From an uncultured Porphyromonadaceae bacterium (GTDB lineage Bacteria > Bacteroidota > Bacteroidia > Bacteroidales > Paludibacteraceae): DNA of 60,866 nucleotides. The notes under the pieces were generated by a model. It saw only the letters and a list, made by a program, of their open reading frames with translations, did no database searches and was not told the origin of the DNA. Below are positions 8,283-17,707 of the stretch, in pieces; the first letter of the stretch is position 1; each line of letters starts with the position of its first letter. Location: positions 1-60,866 of the forward strand of contig CASEAJ010000102.1 in NCBI GenBank assembly GCA_949285425.1. Reading direction: 5' to 3'. Both the position numbers and the translations under genes were made by a program.

Positions 8283-9497
8283 TTAGGCTTTTTGTTGTTC
8301 TTTACTTTCCAGATGGGATAGGCGTCTGCATTCGAGAATGGTTTTCTCTCCGTTGTGCAGAGTGCAGGCAAACAGATAACGGTCGCCTCCATCGGTCAGT
8401 TTCAACTTTTTCTTCAGGTCGGAGGCACTGAGCGGATAGTTGCGTACAGCCATGTTGGCATGTCCGTTCAGTGCTTCGATATGGGATTTCCAATCTTTTT
8501 TGGAGTGGCCCCAATGGGCGGTAATTTCAAAAATACGTCCGGGAAAATCGTTTACCAAACAGTCGGAGGTGTACAGATGGGTGTTGACGTGCAGTTTGTA
8601 CAGTCCGAAATGCTGTGATATGAGTTTGAATGCCCCACTTTTCATGAGGGCGGCATTGGGTTCGTACAGATAACGGCCTGGATGCTCCGTGTAGCCGGGT
8701 TGCGCAGAAGTTTCTTCGCTTGGGTGGAAAGCGAATACTTGCGGCTTGACTCCTTTGCTGTCAAGATTGACCGCGCGAATCTGCAGTTCGTTGCCGGCGT
8801 TTTCCTGCTTTTGCAATACGAGCAGGGTTTCCTTGCACTCGTTGTCGACTGCAAGTACGTGTATCTGACGGATACAGGGCAATTGTTTGATGGCAGCTGA
8901 GAGGTCGAGCATGGGCGAGAGTTTGATAAGTACCAGGTCCGACTTTTCGAGCAGGGTGGGGGCCAGCACACCTACATCCGGTTCGCAGTCGGAGAGTAGC
9001 ACCAGCTTGCGCCCGCCTTCGCTGCGTCGCGCCGGGTCAATGAATATGCAGTCCACATGTTCCATTGTGTGGAGGAAGTCTTCGGCTTGCATATTGAAAA
9101 CGGTGATGTTTCGGGCTTGCAGAACATTGAAATTGTGGCGTGCCACATCACATAGCTCCTTCTGCCGTTCTACGTAACTGGCCGTTTCGAAGTGGCGTGA
9201 AATGAAGAAACTGTCTATGCCGAGCCCTCCGGTGAGGTCGGCGAACGAACGGCCCCGGCACAGACCGGCCTTGTATTGTGCGGTGAGTTGCGACGATGAC
9301 TGTTCCAGTGACAGGCGGGCGGGGTAGAGCAGCTCTTCCGATTCGTAAAAAAGCGGCACTTTGTTTTTCATCTTTTGCCGTCCTGTGATTTGGCGTACGG
9401 CAAAATGCATGTCTACATCCGGATAGCGGCCGGCCTGCAGCATGAGGCTGTGCACGTCATCGTTCAAATGTTTGTTTATGAATTCTTGGGTCTGCAT
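8283..9497 (-). CDS. Class I SAM-dependent methyltransferase with THUMP-like domain
   Basis: I start at 9497 (MQTQEFINKHLNDDV), giving 404 residues and a 16-base gap from the upstream gene; the longer frame from 9566 would overlap that gene by 53 bases. SAM-binding motif I is FADLTGGLGIDSFF (85-98) and the catalytic-loop motif is FIDPARR (152-158), a form seen in RNA-modifying enzymes. The C-terminal region resembles the THUMP-like domain found with this methylase in Bacteroidetes. It probably methylates an RNA base; the exact target is not known to me. It is read in the same direction as the metal exporter gene upstream, likely in one transcript. Confidence 0.75.
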   Translation of the reverse strand: MQTQEFINKHLNDDVHSLMLQAGRYPDVDMHFAVRQITGRQKMKNKVPLFYESEELLYPARLSLEQSSSQLTAQYKAGLCRGRSFADLTGGLGIDSFFISRHFETASYVERQKELCDVARHNFNVLQARNITVFNMQAEDFLHTMEHVDCIFIDPARRSEGGRKLVLLSDCEPDVGVLAPTLLEKSDLVLIKLSPMLDLSAAIKQLPCIRQIHVLAVDNECKETLLVLQKQENAGNELQIRAVNLDSKGVKPQVFAFHPSEETSAQPGYTEHPGRYLYEPNAALMKSGAFKLISQHFGLYKLHVNTHLYTSDCLVNDFPGRIFEITAHWGHSKKDWKSHIEALNGHANMAVRNYPLSASDLKKKLKLTDGGDRYLFACTLHNGEKTILECRRLSHLESKEQQKA

Positions 9498-9513
9498 GGG
9501 ATGTCGGGTGAAT

Positions 9514-10410
9514 TCAACATTGGCACTGGCAGGTTTCACCGGTCGATTCGAATTCGATGGTAGCATGCTGAATGTGCTCTTCGTGCAGCAGGTTGCGGAT
9601 AACGGCCTTCAGTTCGGCCTGTTCATGCATGGCGATGGGCTTTTTCAGCGTGACATGCAGGGTAAGCACGTTGTATTCGCCGTCCATGGACCAGATATGC
9701 AGGTCGTGTATATCTTCAATATTATCCAGTTGCAGCAGTTTTTCGTTCAGATGTTCTATGTCTATGTCATCGGGAATGCCTTGCAGCATGATGCGTAGGG
9801 TTTGCCGGATGTTCCGGAACACGTTGAACAGCACGAAACAGGCTATGAGAATGGATAGTATCGGGTCAATGATGGGCAGGTCGAAGAAATACATGACAGC
9901 CGACCCTACCAGAATGGCAACCCAGCCGAGCACGTCCTCCAACAGGTGAAGTGACACGACCCGCTCGTTTATGGAATGTCCCTTGCGCAGGCGTAGAACT
10001 GCAGCCCCGTTGACAATGACTCCGAATATGGCCAGCAGGAACATGCCTTCGGCATGTGTGGCTTCAGGAGAAACTATGCGTGGAATGGCTTCGCTCAGAA
10101 TGAAGATGCTGCCGACAACCAATACAATGGAGTTTATGACCGCTCCGATGAGTGAAAATCGTTTGTAGCCGTATGAATAGTCCCGGTTCTTGCCTTTTTT
10201 TGCCAGCTTTTGAAAGTACCATGCCAGTCCGAGTGACAGGCTGTCGCCGAGGTCGTGGATGGCATCCGACAGGATGGCTACGCTGTTGGTGAAGAAACCT
10301 CCAATCAGTTCGACCAGCGTAAACGAAAGGTTCAGGAAAAAGGCGACCTTGATGTTTTTTACATCCTTGCTGTGGTCGTGGCTGTGACCGTGAGAGTGTT
10401 GGTGTGACAT
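9514..10410 (-). CDS. czcD: Cation diffusion facilitator (CDF) metal exporter
   Basis: The 298-residue inner-membrane protein has a His-rich N-terminus (SHQHSHGHSHDHS), six predicted membrane helices and the two CDF metal sites: DAIHDLGD (49-56) in helix 2 and HLLED (155-159) in helix 5. A cytoplasmic ferredoxin-like C-terminal domain follows (about 205-290). It ends in CQCQC, an extra Cys cluster that could bind metal. The family exports Zn2+, Co2+ or Cd2+ in exchange for protons. HxxxD in helix 5 favours zinc. The promoter at 10441-10448 is a plain Bacteroides one; no metal operator is evident. Confidence 0.9.
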   Translation of the reverse strand: MSHQHSHGHSHDHSKDVKNIKVAFFLNLSFTLVELIGGFFTNSVAILSDAIHDLGDSLSLGLAWYFQKLAKKGKNRDYSYGYKRFSLIGAVINSIVLVVGSIFILSEAIPRIVSPEATHAEGMFLLAIFGVIVNGAAVLRLRKGHSINERVVSLHLLEDVLGWVAILVGSAVMYFFDLPIIDPILSILIACFVLFNVFRNIRQTLRIMLQGIPDDIDIEHLNEKLLQLDNIEDIHDLHIWSMDGEYNVLTLHVTLKKPIAMHEQAELKAVIRNLLHEEHIQHATIEFESTGETCQCQC

Positions 10411-10440
10411 GTTGTGTTGTCTTTATGTGTTTGTATGCTG

Positions 10441-10448
10441 CAAAGGTA
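10441..10448 (-). promoter_or_regulatory. -7 box of the czcD promoter
   Basis: CAAAGGTA reads TACCTTTG leftward, an exact match to TAnnTTTG, about 30 bases before the start codon at 10410. Confidence 0.65.
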
Positions 10449-10616
10449 GGGGACAATGATCTGCAACTGGATTGCAAAAACAAAGACCGGCACACGCTAC
10501 GCTGTTTGTTAGGATATGAAATGGACTGTGAACTGCAACCTGCAATACGGACATACAACTGTTTTCTGAACAGAATGATGGGTATGTGGGTATGACGGTT
10601 TGTCATAAAAGACCAT

Positions 10617-10656
10617 CTGCAGCGTTGTTGACGATATTTCGTCAACAACGCTGCAG
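10617..10656 (-). terminator. Strong hairpin after trxB
   Basis: An 18-base perfect stem (10617-10634 with 10639-10656) closes a TATT loop. Reading leftward it is followed by TGGTCTTTTATG. It lies 27 bases past the trxB stop. Confidence 0.75.
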
Positions 10657-10682
10657 TTTGCCTGTGACACGTTACCTTCGTA

Positions 10683-11615
10683 TTATTGGTTCAGGAATCG
10701 TTCAGCCTCAATGGCGGCCTGGCAACCGCTTGCCGCGGCAGTGATGGCCTGGCGGTAATGCGGGTCGGCCACATCGCCGGCAGCGAATACCCCGGGTATC
10801 TTGGTGCGAGGGGTACCCGGTTCGGTAATGAGGTATCCGGTTTCGTCCGTGTCCAGCCATTCCTTGAAGATTTCCGTGTTGGGATGATGACCTATGGCCA
10901 GGAACAGACCGTCAATGGCAATCTCTACATCCTGGTCGCCTTCCGGAGTGTGTTTCACCAGTTTGGCTCCTTCTACGAAGCGTTCGCCGAAAAGTCCGCG
11001 GACCTCGTGTTCGTACAGGATTTCAATGTTGTCAATGCTTTCAACGCGTTTTTGCATAGCCTTCGATGCGCGCAGATAGTTTTTGCGTACAATGAGGTAT
11101 ACCTTACTGGCCAGGTTCGACAAGTAGGATGCTTCTTCGCAGGCGGTGTCGCCTCCGCCTACCACGGCTACAGTCTTTTTACGATAGAAGAAACCATCGC
11201 ATGTGGCACAGGCCGACACGCCTGCACCGGCATATTTCTGTTCATCGGGCAACCCGAGGTATTTGGCACTTGCCCCGGTTGCAATGATGACCGTGTCGGC
11301 TTCAACGGTTGTGGTGTCGTTGACGGTTATGGTGTACGGAGCTTTTGAAAAATCCACTTTGGTTACGTTACCGGTACGGATATCTGCACCGCAGTTCAGT
11401 GCTTGCTGTTTGAATTGCTCCATCAGTTCAAACCCGCCGATGGGTTCGGGATGTCCCGGGTAGTTTTCCACATCGGTGGTGATGGTGAGTTGTCCGCCGG
11501 GCTGCATGCCGGCATACATGACTGGAGATAAATTGCCCCGTCCGGTATATATGGCGGCGGTGTATCCCGCCGGGCCGGAGCCTATGATCAGACATTTTAC
11601 TCTTTCGTTTGCCAT
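10683..11615 (-). CDS. trxB: Thioredoxin-disulfide reductase
   Basis: The 310-residue flavoprotein has the FAD-binding GSGPAGYTAA (12-21), the redox-active CATC (136-139), the NADPH-binding GGGDTACEE motif and the C-terminal FAD motif AAGDVADPHYRQ. It moves electrons from NADPH to thioredoxin in the cytoplasm and so supports ribonucleotide reduction and oxidative defence. It is read in the same direction as lolA and ftsK, with a 102-base gap to lolA; the ftsK-lolA-trxB order fits an operon. Length and motifs are those of the standard low-molecular-weight enzyme. Confidence 0.97.
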   Translation of the reverse strand: MANERVKCLIIGSGPAGYTAAIYTGRGNLSPVMYAGMQPGGQLTITTDVENYPGHPEPIGGFELMEQFKQQALNCGADIRTGNVTKVDFSKAPYTITVNDTTTVEADTVIIATGASAKYLGLPDEQKYAGAGVSACATCDGFFYRKKTVAVVGGGDTACEEASYLSNLASKVYLIVRKNYLRASKAMQKRVESIDNIEILYEHEVRGLFGERFVEGAKLVKHTPEGDQDVEIAIDGLFLAIGHHPNTEIFKEWLDTDETGYLITEPGTPRTKIPGVFAAGDVADPHYRQAITAAASGCQAAIEAERFLNQ

Positions 11616-11717
11616 AAGAAATATATTTTATTTGTTTTTGATATTTGTACAGAGAAAGACCGGAAAACGGTTTGTGAAACGGCCGAAGCTGTTCCTTGAA
11701 CTGACATCGAAACCGTT

Positions 11718-12362
11718 TTATCTCAAATCATTTTCGAAGACTCCTTCATATTGCTGTTTGTTGAAAACAAACGTTGAGTCCGGAATGTTCAGTCCTTTTT
11801 CTATATTGGAGAAACCGATTTGTACAGACAGCCCGTTTCCTGATTCTATTTGGATGGATTTCAGTGTGTTGCCGTTGTTGCTGAATTGTACAATGATGTT
11901 GCTGACGTTAGGGTCGGCCGTACGGGGATGCATCTCGATGGTTTGATATCCTTCCGTTTTATGTGCTTGTGAAAAAAACATGTCACACAGCCCCTGATAT
12001 TCCTTCAAAACGAGAAACGGGTTTGTTTCGCTCAGTTCGGTCCTGTCCGGTTCGGTGATGGATACTTCGTTGTTCGCCTCCAGGTAGGTCCATTGTGTCT
12101 TTCCGTCAAAGAAAACGGCAATACCCTCCATCTGTAGCACAAACTTGTCTCCTTTCAAAGTGAGGGTACCTTGCTGGCTTTGTTCGGGCAAGTCGCCTCC
12201 TGTCGTTGTGAAGGAGAAAGCAGCCTTTACGGTCTCGTGTTCTATTGACCGGATATAGTCGGATACGATTTGTTCGGCCTGTTTGTCGCTTTGGGCGCAC
12301 AGGGTAGCTGATGCTGTGCAGTAGAGTAACAGGAGAAAACAATATAGAATGCTTCTTTTCAT
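11718..12362 (-). CDS. lolA: LolA-like outer-membrane lipoprotein carrier
   Basis: I start at 12362 (MKRSILYCFLLLLYC...), which begins directly with the signal peptide; an upstream ATG at 12386 adds eight polar residues. The mature protein of about 190 residues has the LolA pattern: a helix after the signal, then beta-strands of an open half-barrel (GTLTLKGDKFVLQMEGIAVFFDGKTQWTY ... VSITEPDRTELS). LolA carries lipoproteins through the periplasm, a job of weight in this lipoprotein-rich lineage. It sits 39 bases after ftsK on the same strand, the usual Bacteroidales neighbourhood. Confidence 0.85.
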   Translation of the reverse strand: MKRSILYCFLLLLYCTASATLCAQSDKQAEQIVSDYIRSIEHETVKAAFSFTTTGGDLPEQSQQGTLTLKGDKFVLQMEGIAVFFDGKTQWTYLEANNEVSITEPDRTELSETNPFLVLKEYQGLCDMFFSQAHKTEGYQTIEMHPRTADPNVSNIIVQFSNNGNTLKSIQIESGNGLSVQIGFSNIEKGLNIPDSTFVFNKQQYEGVFENDLR

Positions 12363-12401
12363 GTCTTTGTTGGATGATTTTGACAATAAACGGCGGTACG
12401 C

Positions 12402-14912
12402 TTACATGTTACCAAGTATTTTTTCAAGGCTATATTCATCCGGAACGAGCACTTGCCGGGGCTTGCTTCCTTCATTGGGTCCGATGATACCAGCGGCTTC
12501 CATTTGGTCGACAATGCGTCCGGCCCGGTTGTAGCCGATGGAGAACTTGCGCTGTATGGACGATGTGGAGCCTTGTTGTGAGGTTACAATGAATCGTGCG
12601 GCTTCTTCGAACAGCGGGTCTCGCTTGCTCATGTCAACCGAGGAAACATCGAAGTCTCCCTCGATGGTCGGTTCGGGCAGATAGAAGGCAGAAGGGAACA
12701 GTCCTTCGTCCTTGATGAAACTGACGATTTGTTCCACTTCGGGGGTGTCGACAAAAGCACATTGCACACGGGTGAGGTCACTGCCTTGTGAGAAAAGCAA
12801 GTCGCCCCGACCGATGAGCTGGTTGGCTCCCGGCTGGTCGAGGATGGTGCGTGAGTCGGTCATCGATGATACGCGGAATGCCAGTCGTGCGGGGAAGTTG
12901 GCCTTGATGACCCCGGTGATGATGTTCACCGAAGGACGTTGTGTGGCTATGATCATGTGTATGCCCACGGCACGGGCCAACTGGGCGATACGGGCAATGG
13001 GCATTTCCACTTCCTTGCCTGCTGTCATAATCAGGTCGCCGAACTCGTCCACAATAACCACTATGTAAGGCAGGTATTTGTGTCCGTTTTCGGGATTGAG
13101 CTGGCGTATGGAGAATTTCTCGTTATATTCCTTGATGTTGCGTACATGTGCCTTTTTCAGCAGGTCGTAGCGATTGTCCATTTCCTGACACAGCGAGTTG
13201 AGGGTTTGCACCACTTTGCTGGTATCGGTGATAATGGCCTCTTCTTCATCGGGCAGTTTGGCGAGGAAGTATTTTTCCATATCGCCGTAAATGTTGAACT
13301 CGACTTTCTTGGGGTCCACCAACACGAATTTCAGTTCGGATGGATGCTTCTTGTACAGCAGCGAGGTGATAATGGCGTTCAGACCTACCGATTTCCCTTG
13401 CCCGGTGGCTCCTGCAACGAGCAGGTGGGGCATTTTCGTGAGGTCGAACATGAAGTTCTCGTTGGTGATGGTGCGGCCGAGCACGACCGGCAGTTCCATT
13501 TTCGATTCCTGGAACTTTTTCGAGGCAATGACCGAATGCATGGACACGATTTGCGGCTCGTTGTTGGGCACCTCAATCCCTATGGTTCCCTTTCCGGGTA
13601 TAGGAGCAATGATACGAATGCCTTTGGCCGACAGGCTCAGCATGATATCATCTTCCAGATTGCGTATCTTGGAAATGCGTATCCCGGCTTTCGGCACGAT
13701 TTCGTACAGCGTGATGGTCGGGCCTACGGTTGCCTTGATGGAGTCTATTTCAATGCCATAATTTTGCAGTGTCCTGATGATGCGGTCTTTGTTTGCATTC
13801 TGTTCCGCCATGTCAATCTGCGTGTTGTTCTCGTTGTCGTACACTTTCAACAGTTCGAGTGGCGGATATTGGTAGCGCGACAATTCCAGTTTGGGGTCGT
13901 ATCGTTCGAGCGGTTGCGACACCGTTTCTTCATCTTCACCTTTTTCTATGGTTACTTCTATCTCGTGCGGAGTTGTCGTTTCTTCTTCCGTCTGTTCGAT
14001 GAGTAGCTCAATGGAATCATCGCTATCTTGTGGCACATCTTTTTCTTCCGAGTCGGTAGGTATGGTTATGAACTCCTCTTCTTGTGTGGCATTTTCCTGG
14101 TTGTAAGCATCGTCTTCATTCGGCTGTACAATCCATTCTTCGGGCACTATTTCCGTGCCGACCGCAACCGATGGTTCCGTTTCGTGTTCAGCATCGTCCG
14201 GTTCGTGTGCAACGGTAGGATGGGCTTTTCGTTTGAAGAGTCCTTTTATGAAAGGAATGGTTTTTTTGAATGAAACGACACAATATAACAGCAATATACC
14301 CAGCAGTAACATGAATGTGCCGGGGGCGCCAATGTAGGAGGAAAACCAACGGCTGATGGCAGCACCATGTTGTCCGCCTGGAGCAAAAAACAACACATCC
14401 TCCAACAGGGGAGACAACGTAAATCCTAAAAAGACGGAGCCCCAGATGAGCCAGAAAAAACAATGGAAAAATGTCTTGACGATGGAAGTCTCCCGTACGT
14501 TGATCATGCGCAGTCCCCATGCGGTGAAAAACCAGATGATGGCGAATGCAGGCAATCCAAACCAGCGGTTGATGAAAAATTCGGAAATGTATGCACCGGT
14601 GATGGACGTCCAGTTCTGTATTTGGGTGCGTATGGCTTTCAGTTCGCTCCACGGCACATCCAGCTTGCTTTGATCGGCAGCACCGGTGAAAAAGTAGGAA
14701 ACGAACGAAAGCGTGGCATACAGCATGGCCAGCAACAGCAGCATGCCCACCGTAAAGCGCGTGCGCTCGTCCCGTATGATATATTTGATTTTGTTGAAAA
14801 AATCGGACTGGCTTTTTTCTTTTGATTTTATCGGACGGTTTGTTTCTTCCTGATAGTCTTTCCTGTTGTGGTCCGACTTGATTTTCTTGATGCTTGGTTT
14901 TCTGGGAGCCAT
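12402..14912 (-). CDS. ftsK: DNA translocase FtsK
   Basis: The 836-residue protein has an N-terminal membrane part with four predicted helices (about 50-215), an acidic linker (about 225-340, rich in Glu/Asp/Thr), and the motor: Walker A GATGQGKS near 500 and Walker B IVVIVDEFGD near 620, with the RecA-like signature LARAVGIHMIIATQRPSVNIITG. The last 65 residues are the winged-helix gamma domain that reads KOPS-type polarity sequences. It pumps DNA at the division septum and activates XerCD recombination. The linker is short compared with E. coli FtsK, as is usual in Bacteroidetes. Upstream lies a threefold 82-base repeat whose near end supplies a TATTTTTG -7 box. Confidence 0.96.
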   Translation of the reverse strand: MAPRKPSIKKIKSDHNRKDYQEETNRPIKSKEKSQSDFFNKIKYIIRDERTRFTVGMLLLLAMLYATLSFVSYFFTGAADQSKLDVPWSELKAIRTQIQNWTSITGAYISEFFINRWFGLPAFAIIWFFTAWGLRMINVRETSIVKTFFHCFFWLIWGSVFLGFTLSPLLEDVLFFAPGGQHGAAISRWFSSYIGAPGTFMLLLGILLLYCVVSFKKTIPFIKGLFKRKAHPTVAHEPDDAEHETEPSVAVGTEIVPEEWIVQPNEDDAYNQENATQEEEFITIPTDSEEKDVPQDSDDSIELLIEQTEEETTTPHEIEVTIEKGEDEETVSQPLERYDPKLELSRYQYPPLELLKVYDNENNTQIDMAEQNANKDRIIRTLQNYGIEIDSIKATVGPTITLYEIVPKAGIRISKIRNLEDDIMLSLSAKGIRIIAPIPGKGTIGIEVPNNEPQIVSMHSVIASKKFQESKMELPVVLGRTITNENFMFDLTKMPHLLVAGATGQGKSVGLNAIITSLLYKKHPSELKFVLVDPKKVEFNIYGDMEKYFLAKLPDEEEAIITDTSKVVQTLNSLCQEMDNRYDLLKKAHVRNIKEYNEKFSIRQLNPENGHKYLPYIVVIVDEFGDLIMTAGKEVEMPIARIAQLARAVGIHMIIATQRPSVNIITGVIKANFPARLAFRVSSMTDSRTILDQPGANQLIGRGDLLFSQGSDLTRVQCAFVDTPEVEQIVSFIKDEGLFPSAFYLPEPTIEGDFDVSSVDMSKRDPLFEEAARFIVTSQQGSTSSIQRKFSIGYNRAGRIVDQMEAAGIIGPNEGSKPRQVLVPDEYSLEKILGNM

Positions 14913-15033
14913 ATTACGTTTTTATACTGAAGGCGGGGCTTGTAAATATCCCGCGACAAGAAAATTTATACATTGTGGGTCTGCTTTTATGTGCTTTTTG
15001 TCTAAAGCGATTTGTATGGCCCACTTGGGTTGC

Positions 15034-15280
15034 AAAAATAGTGAAAGGTGAGTGGAGAAACAAATGAAAACGCAGTTTTTGATTTGTTTCTTCCGAACCG
15101 CCTCCTATTTTATGGAAAAATAGTGAAAGGTGAGTGGAGAAACAAATGAAAACGCAGTTTTTGGTTTGTTTCTTCCGAACCGCCTCCTATTTTATGGAAA
15201 AATAGTGAAAGGTGAGTGGAGAAACAAATGAAAACGCAGTTTTTGGTTTGTTTCTTCTGAACTGCCTTCTGTTTTATTTG
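15034..15280. repeat. 82-base repeat (type C), three tandem copies
   Basis: Copies start at 15034, 15116 and 15198, an exact 82-base period, with only a few differences (the third is more diverged at its end). Each begins AAAAATAGTGAAAGGTGAG and contains inverted halves around CGCAGTTTTT. Single or paired relatives lie at 17708, 18125, 44549 and 53377. The first copy's left end, read leftward, gives TATTTTTG at 15040-15033, a -7 match about 120 bases before ftsK. This occupies most of the 494-base gap between ftsK and nth. Confidence 0.85.
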
Positions 15281-15296
15281 AAAATGGGGAAAAGAG

Positions 15297-15328
15297 TTGC
15301 TTTGTTATTATCTTTTGTTATAATTTTG
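15297..15328 (+). promoter_or_regulatory. Promoter of nth
   Basis: TAATTTTG at 15321-15328 matches the -7 consensus, with TTG at 15297-15299, 21 bases upstream. It leaves a leader of about 70 bases. Confidence 0.55.
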
Positions 15329-15406
15329 CGTTACTGCGACAAAGGGCAGACAGAAACGGCCGGATACTGTTGCCGGCCATTCAACGTTTATTTCAGTTAA
15401 AGGTCT

Positions 15407-16063
15407 ATGACAAAAAAAGAACGTTATTCGCACATTATTGATTGGTTCAAGGAACATGTACCGGTAGCGGAAACGGAGTTGAATTACAATAATCCGTTCG
15501 AATTGCTGGTGGCCGTGATATTGTCGGCACAATGTACCGACAAGCGGGTGAACATGGTGACTCCACGTTTGCTGCACGACTATCCGACCCCCGAGGCTAT
15601 GGCTTCGGCAGAACCGGAAGTGATTTTCGAATACATAAAAAGCGTGTCCTATCCGAACAACAAGTCCAAACATCTGGTGGGAATGGCGCGTAAACTGGTG
15701 GAGAATTTTGGCGGCGAAGTGCCTGCCGATGTCGACCGGCTTCAGTCTTTGCCCGGTGTGGGCCGGAAAACGGCGAATGTGATTGCCTCGGTGGTGTTTA
15801 ACCAACCGGCCATGGCGGTGGATACGCATGTGTTCCGGGTTTCTGAAAGGCTTGGTTTGACAACCCATTCGAAAAGTCCGTTACAGACCGAACGCGAACT
15901 GACCCGCCACATTCCCTCCGAACTGATACCCAAGGCACATCATTGGCTCATCTTGCATGGACGTTATGTCTGTACGGCCCGCCGTCCGAAATGTGAAGCG
16001 TGCGGGCTGACTCCCTGGTGCCGTGCTTACAGAACCGGTATCGGGGTGAAAGAACAGAAATGA
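15407..16063 (+). CDS. nth: Endonuclease III
   Basis: The 218-residue enzyme has the helix-hairpin-helix LPGVGRKTANVI with catalytic Lys121, the catalytic Asp139 in VDTHVFRV, and the four-cysteine cluster C189-x6-C196-x2-C199-x5-C205 that holds a 4Fe-4S centre. It removes oxidised pyrimidines from DNA and cuts the resulting abasic site, starting base excision repair. It stands alone between ftsK (divergent) and a convergent lipoprotein gene. Confidence 0.97.
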   Translation: MTKKERYSHIIDWFKEHVPVAETELNYNNPFELLVAVILSAQCTDKRVNMVTPRLLHDYPTPEAMASAEPEVIFEYIKSVSYPNNKSKHLVGMARKLVENFGGEVPADVDRLQSLPGVGRKTANVIASVVFNQPAMAVDTHVFRVSERLGLTTHSKSPLQTERELTRHIPSELIPKAHHWLILHGRYVCTARRPKCEACGLTPWCRAYRTGIGVKEQK

Positions 16064-16094
16064 CTTCCGCCGTCCGTATGTGGAACGGCGGAAG
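16064..16094. terminator. Shared terminator between nth and the 16097-17062 gene
   Basis: CTTCCGCCGTCC (16064-16075) pairs with GGAACGGCGGAAG (16082-16094) apart from one bulged base, with a 6-base loop. It fills the whole space between two convergent stop codons and can serve both strands. Confidence 0.8.
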
Positions 16095-16096
16095 GT

Positions 16097-17062
16097 TCAG
16101 TGCTGTGACTCCGCAACTTGTGTGTTGCCGGTGTCTTTTATCGGAGTTTTCAGTTCGAACCGGCTTTTGCCATAACCATGCGGTGCATCGGATGTGGCTT
16201 CGAATGTTATTCCAAAATCTTCGTTGGCCTGCAAGGCTTGTATCCGGAAAGGCAGTTGCAGGGTATAAAAACTGCTGTCCATTTCAAACACACCGTTTGC
16301 ATAGTCTGAACTCGGGAGGAATATCTTGTCCAGTTCGGACGCATCCGGATAGACAATGGTGGCATCGGTCGTGTTGTCCGGGGTTATTTTCAATTGTTTC
16401 AGCCGGTTGTGCACACCATGCACAATGATGGCCAGCCCCACTGCGTCGCCTGTTTGCAGGGCATCCAACCGGTAGGTCGAACTGTACCTGATCAGCAATG
16501 TGTCGTTCTGTTCGGTGTACAGCGTGTCGGTCGGAAAATAGAATTCGGGCGCCGGTGTCTGGCATGCCGGCGTCTGCAGTTGGATTTGTCCGCTTTTGTT
16601 CGCTTCGGAGGCTTCCGAAAAGGCCGTGATGGTCACGCCGACACGCTTGTCCGCTTTCTTGGCGTGATATTGAAACGTGAAGGGAATGCGTGTCTGCTTT
16701 TGCGACAATATGAACTTGCCTCCAGCATAGTCGGACGAAGGCAGGAACATGCTGTTCATATAGGCCGTGTCTGTGTATAGAAGTTCAGCCGCTTCCGGGT
16801 CAGACAAGCTGAGCCATACTTCGGTCAGCGGATGAAACACACCATCAATTTCCAAGTGAAACGTAGCCGTGTCACCGGCGGCGATACTGTCCAGCTTAAA
16901 TCCGTTTTTGATGTCTCCGCTCAACCGCAGGGTGTCGCGATAGGCCGTCAGCACCGTGTCGGTGGGGAAATAGAACTTCGGAGCTGTTTCCTCCACTTTA
17001 GCCGATGGCTTGCATGCCCATAACAGAGACACGACGGCTATGAAACTTAGCAGACGAATCAT
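16097..17062 (-). CDS. Lipoprotein of unknown function with an internally duplicated domain
   Basis: I start at 17062 (MIRLLSFIAVVSLLWAC), a lipoprotein signal with the lipid-bearing Cys at about residue 17. The 321-residue protein contains two copies of one beta-rich domain: each opens with a motif like PKFYFPTDTV / PEFYFPTDTL and contains FLPSSDYAGGKF / FLPSSDYANGVF. I do not recognise the family. It lies 23 bases after the shorter related lipoprotein at 17086-17625, which carries one such domain, so the pair probably arose by duplication and is cotranscribed. A cell-surface or periplasmic structural role is possible but not shown. Confidence 0.7.
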   Translation of the reverse strand: MIRLLSFIAVVSLLWACKPSAKVEETAPKFYFPTDTVLTAYRDTLRLSGDIKNGFKLDSIAAGDTATFHLEIDGVFHPLTEVWLSLSDPEAAELLYTDTAYMNSMFLPSSDYAGGKFILSQKQTRIPFTFQYHAKKADKRVGVTITAFSEASEANKSGQIQLQTPACQTPAPEFYFPTDTLYTEQNDTLLIRYSSTYRLDALQTGDAVGLAIIVHGVHNRLKQLKITPDNTTDATIVYPDASELDKIFLPSSDYANGVFEMDSSFYTLQLPFRIQALQANEDFGITFEATSDAPHGYGKSRFELKTPIKDTGNTQVAESQH

Positions 17063-17085
17063 AGGCAAGGTTTGTCAATGCGTTT

Positions 17086-17625
17086 TTATTCGGCAACTTC
17101 TTCGTTGCTTTCACTGTCTCCACCGTTTTCCGTTCCATCCGATTCGGCTTCCTTGGCCGGAGTGATAATGGAAAGTGACGTGTGGTTATATTCCGCGCTG
17201 GCGTTGGTGAGTACGGATACTGTAAGTTCCAAATCCTTGACCGGTTTTTTTATGATGTATTTGAACGGGAAGGCCAGTTCGCTGTACTCGCCGTTCATAT
17301 AGAAAGAACCATCTTCGTAGGCCGTGAATACCGAGTCCAGTTTTGACTTGTCTCCCCACAGGAATTCGACATCTTCGCTGTCGGATGATTTGATGTGCAG
17401 TTCCAGCAACTGGTTGTACCTGCCGAAGGCGATGGTTTGAAACATAATCGTATCGCCCACAAACACCGTGTCGAGTTGGTTGCCTTTAAAACCAAGTGTA
17501 TCCTGCTGTGTGAGGTTAATGGCTCCAATGCCTATTTGTGGAGTTGCTTCAGATGTTCCAGTCAAATCGCACGAAGAGAGGAACAGGGCGGCCATTCCGG
17601 CCAACAATGCATGATAGAGTTTCAT
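17086..17625 (-). CDS. Lipoprotein of unknown function, single-domain relative of the next gene
   Basis: The 179-residue protein has a lipoprotein signal ending in LFLSSC (Cys 19), then one beta-rich domain similar in plan to each half of the 16097-17062 protein: a threonine/aspartate strand pair (LDTVFVGDTIMFQTIAFG), a serine-aspartate turn and SKLDSVFTAYEDGSFYMNGEYSEL. The C-terminus is a low-complexity acidic tail (ESDGTENGGDSESNEEVAE). I do not recognise the family. It is the first gene of the leftward pair; a TATCTTTG -7 box in the 82-base repeat at 17708 is its likely promoter. Confidence 0.7.
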   Translation of the reverse strand: MKLYHALLAGMAALFLSSCDLTGTSEATPQIGIGAINLTQQDTLGFKGNQLDTVFVGDTIMFQTIAFGRYNQLLELHIKSSDSEDVEFLWGDKSKLDSVFTAYEDGSFYMNGEYSELAFPFKYIIKKPVKDLELTVSVLTNASAEYNHTSLSIITPAKEAESDGTENGGDSESNEEVAE

Positions 17626-17707
17626 ATTTCTTGATGTTTATGTTACGTTTTCGGTTGGGTATGCCCTTTCAGCCGTAAATGATGGGCCATTGGAGGCTTT
17701 CCGGTTG

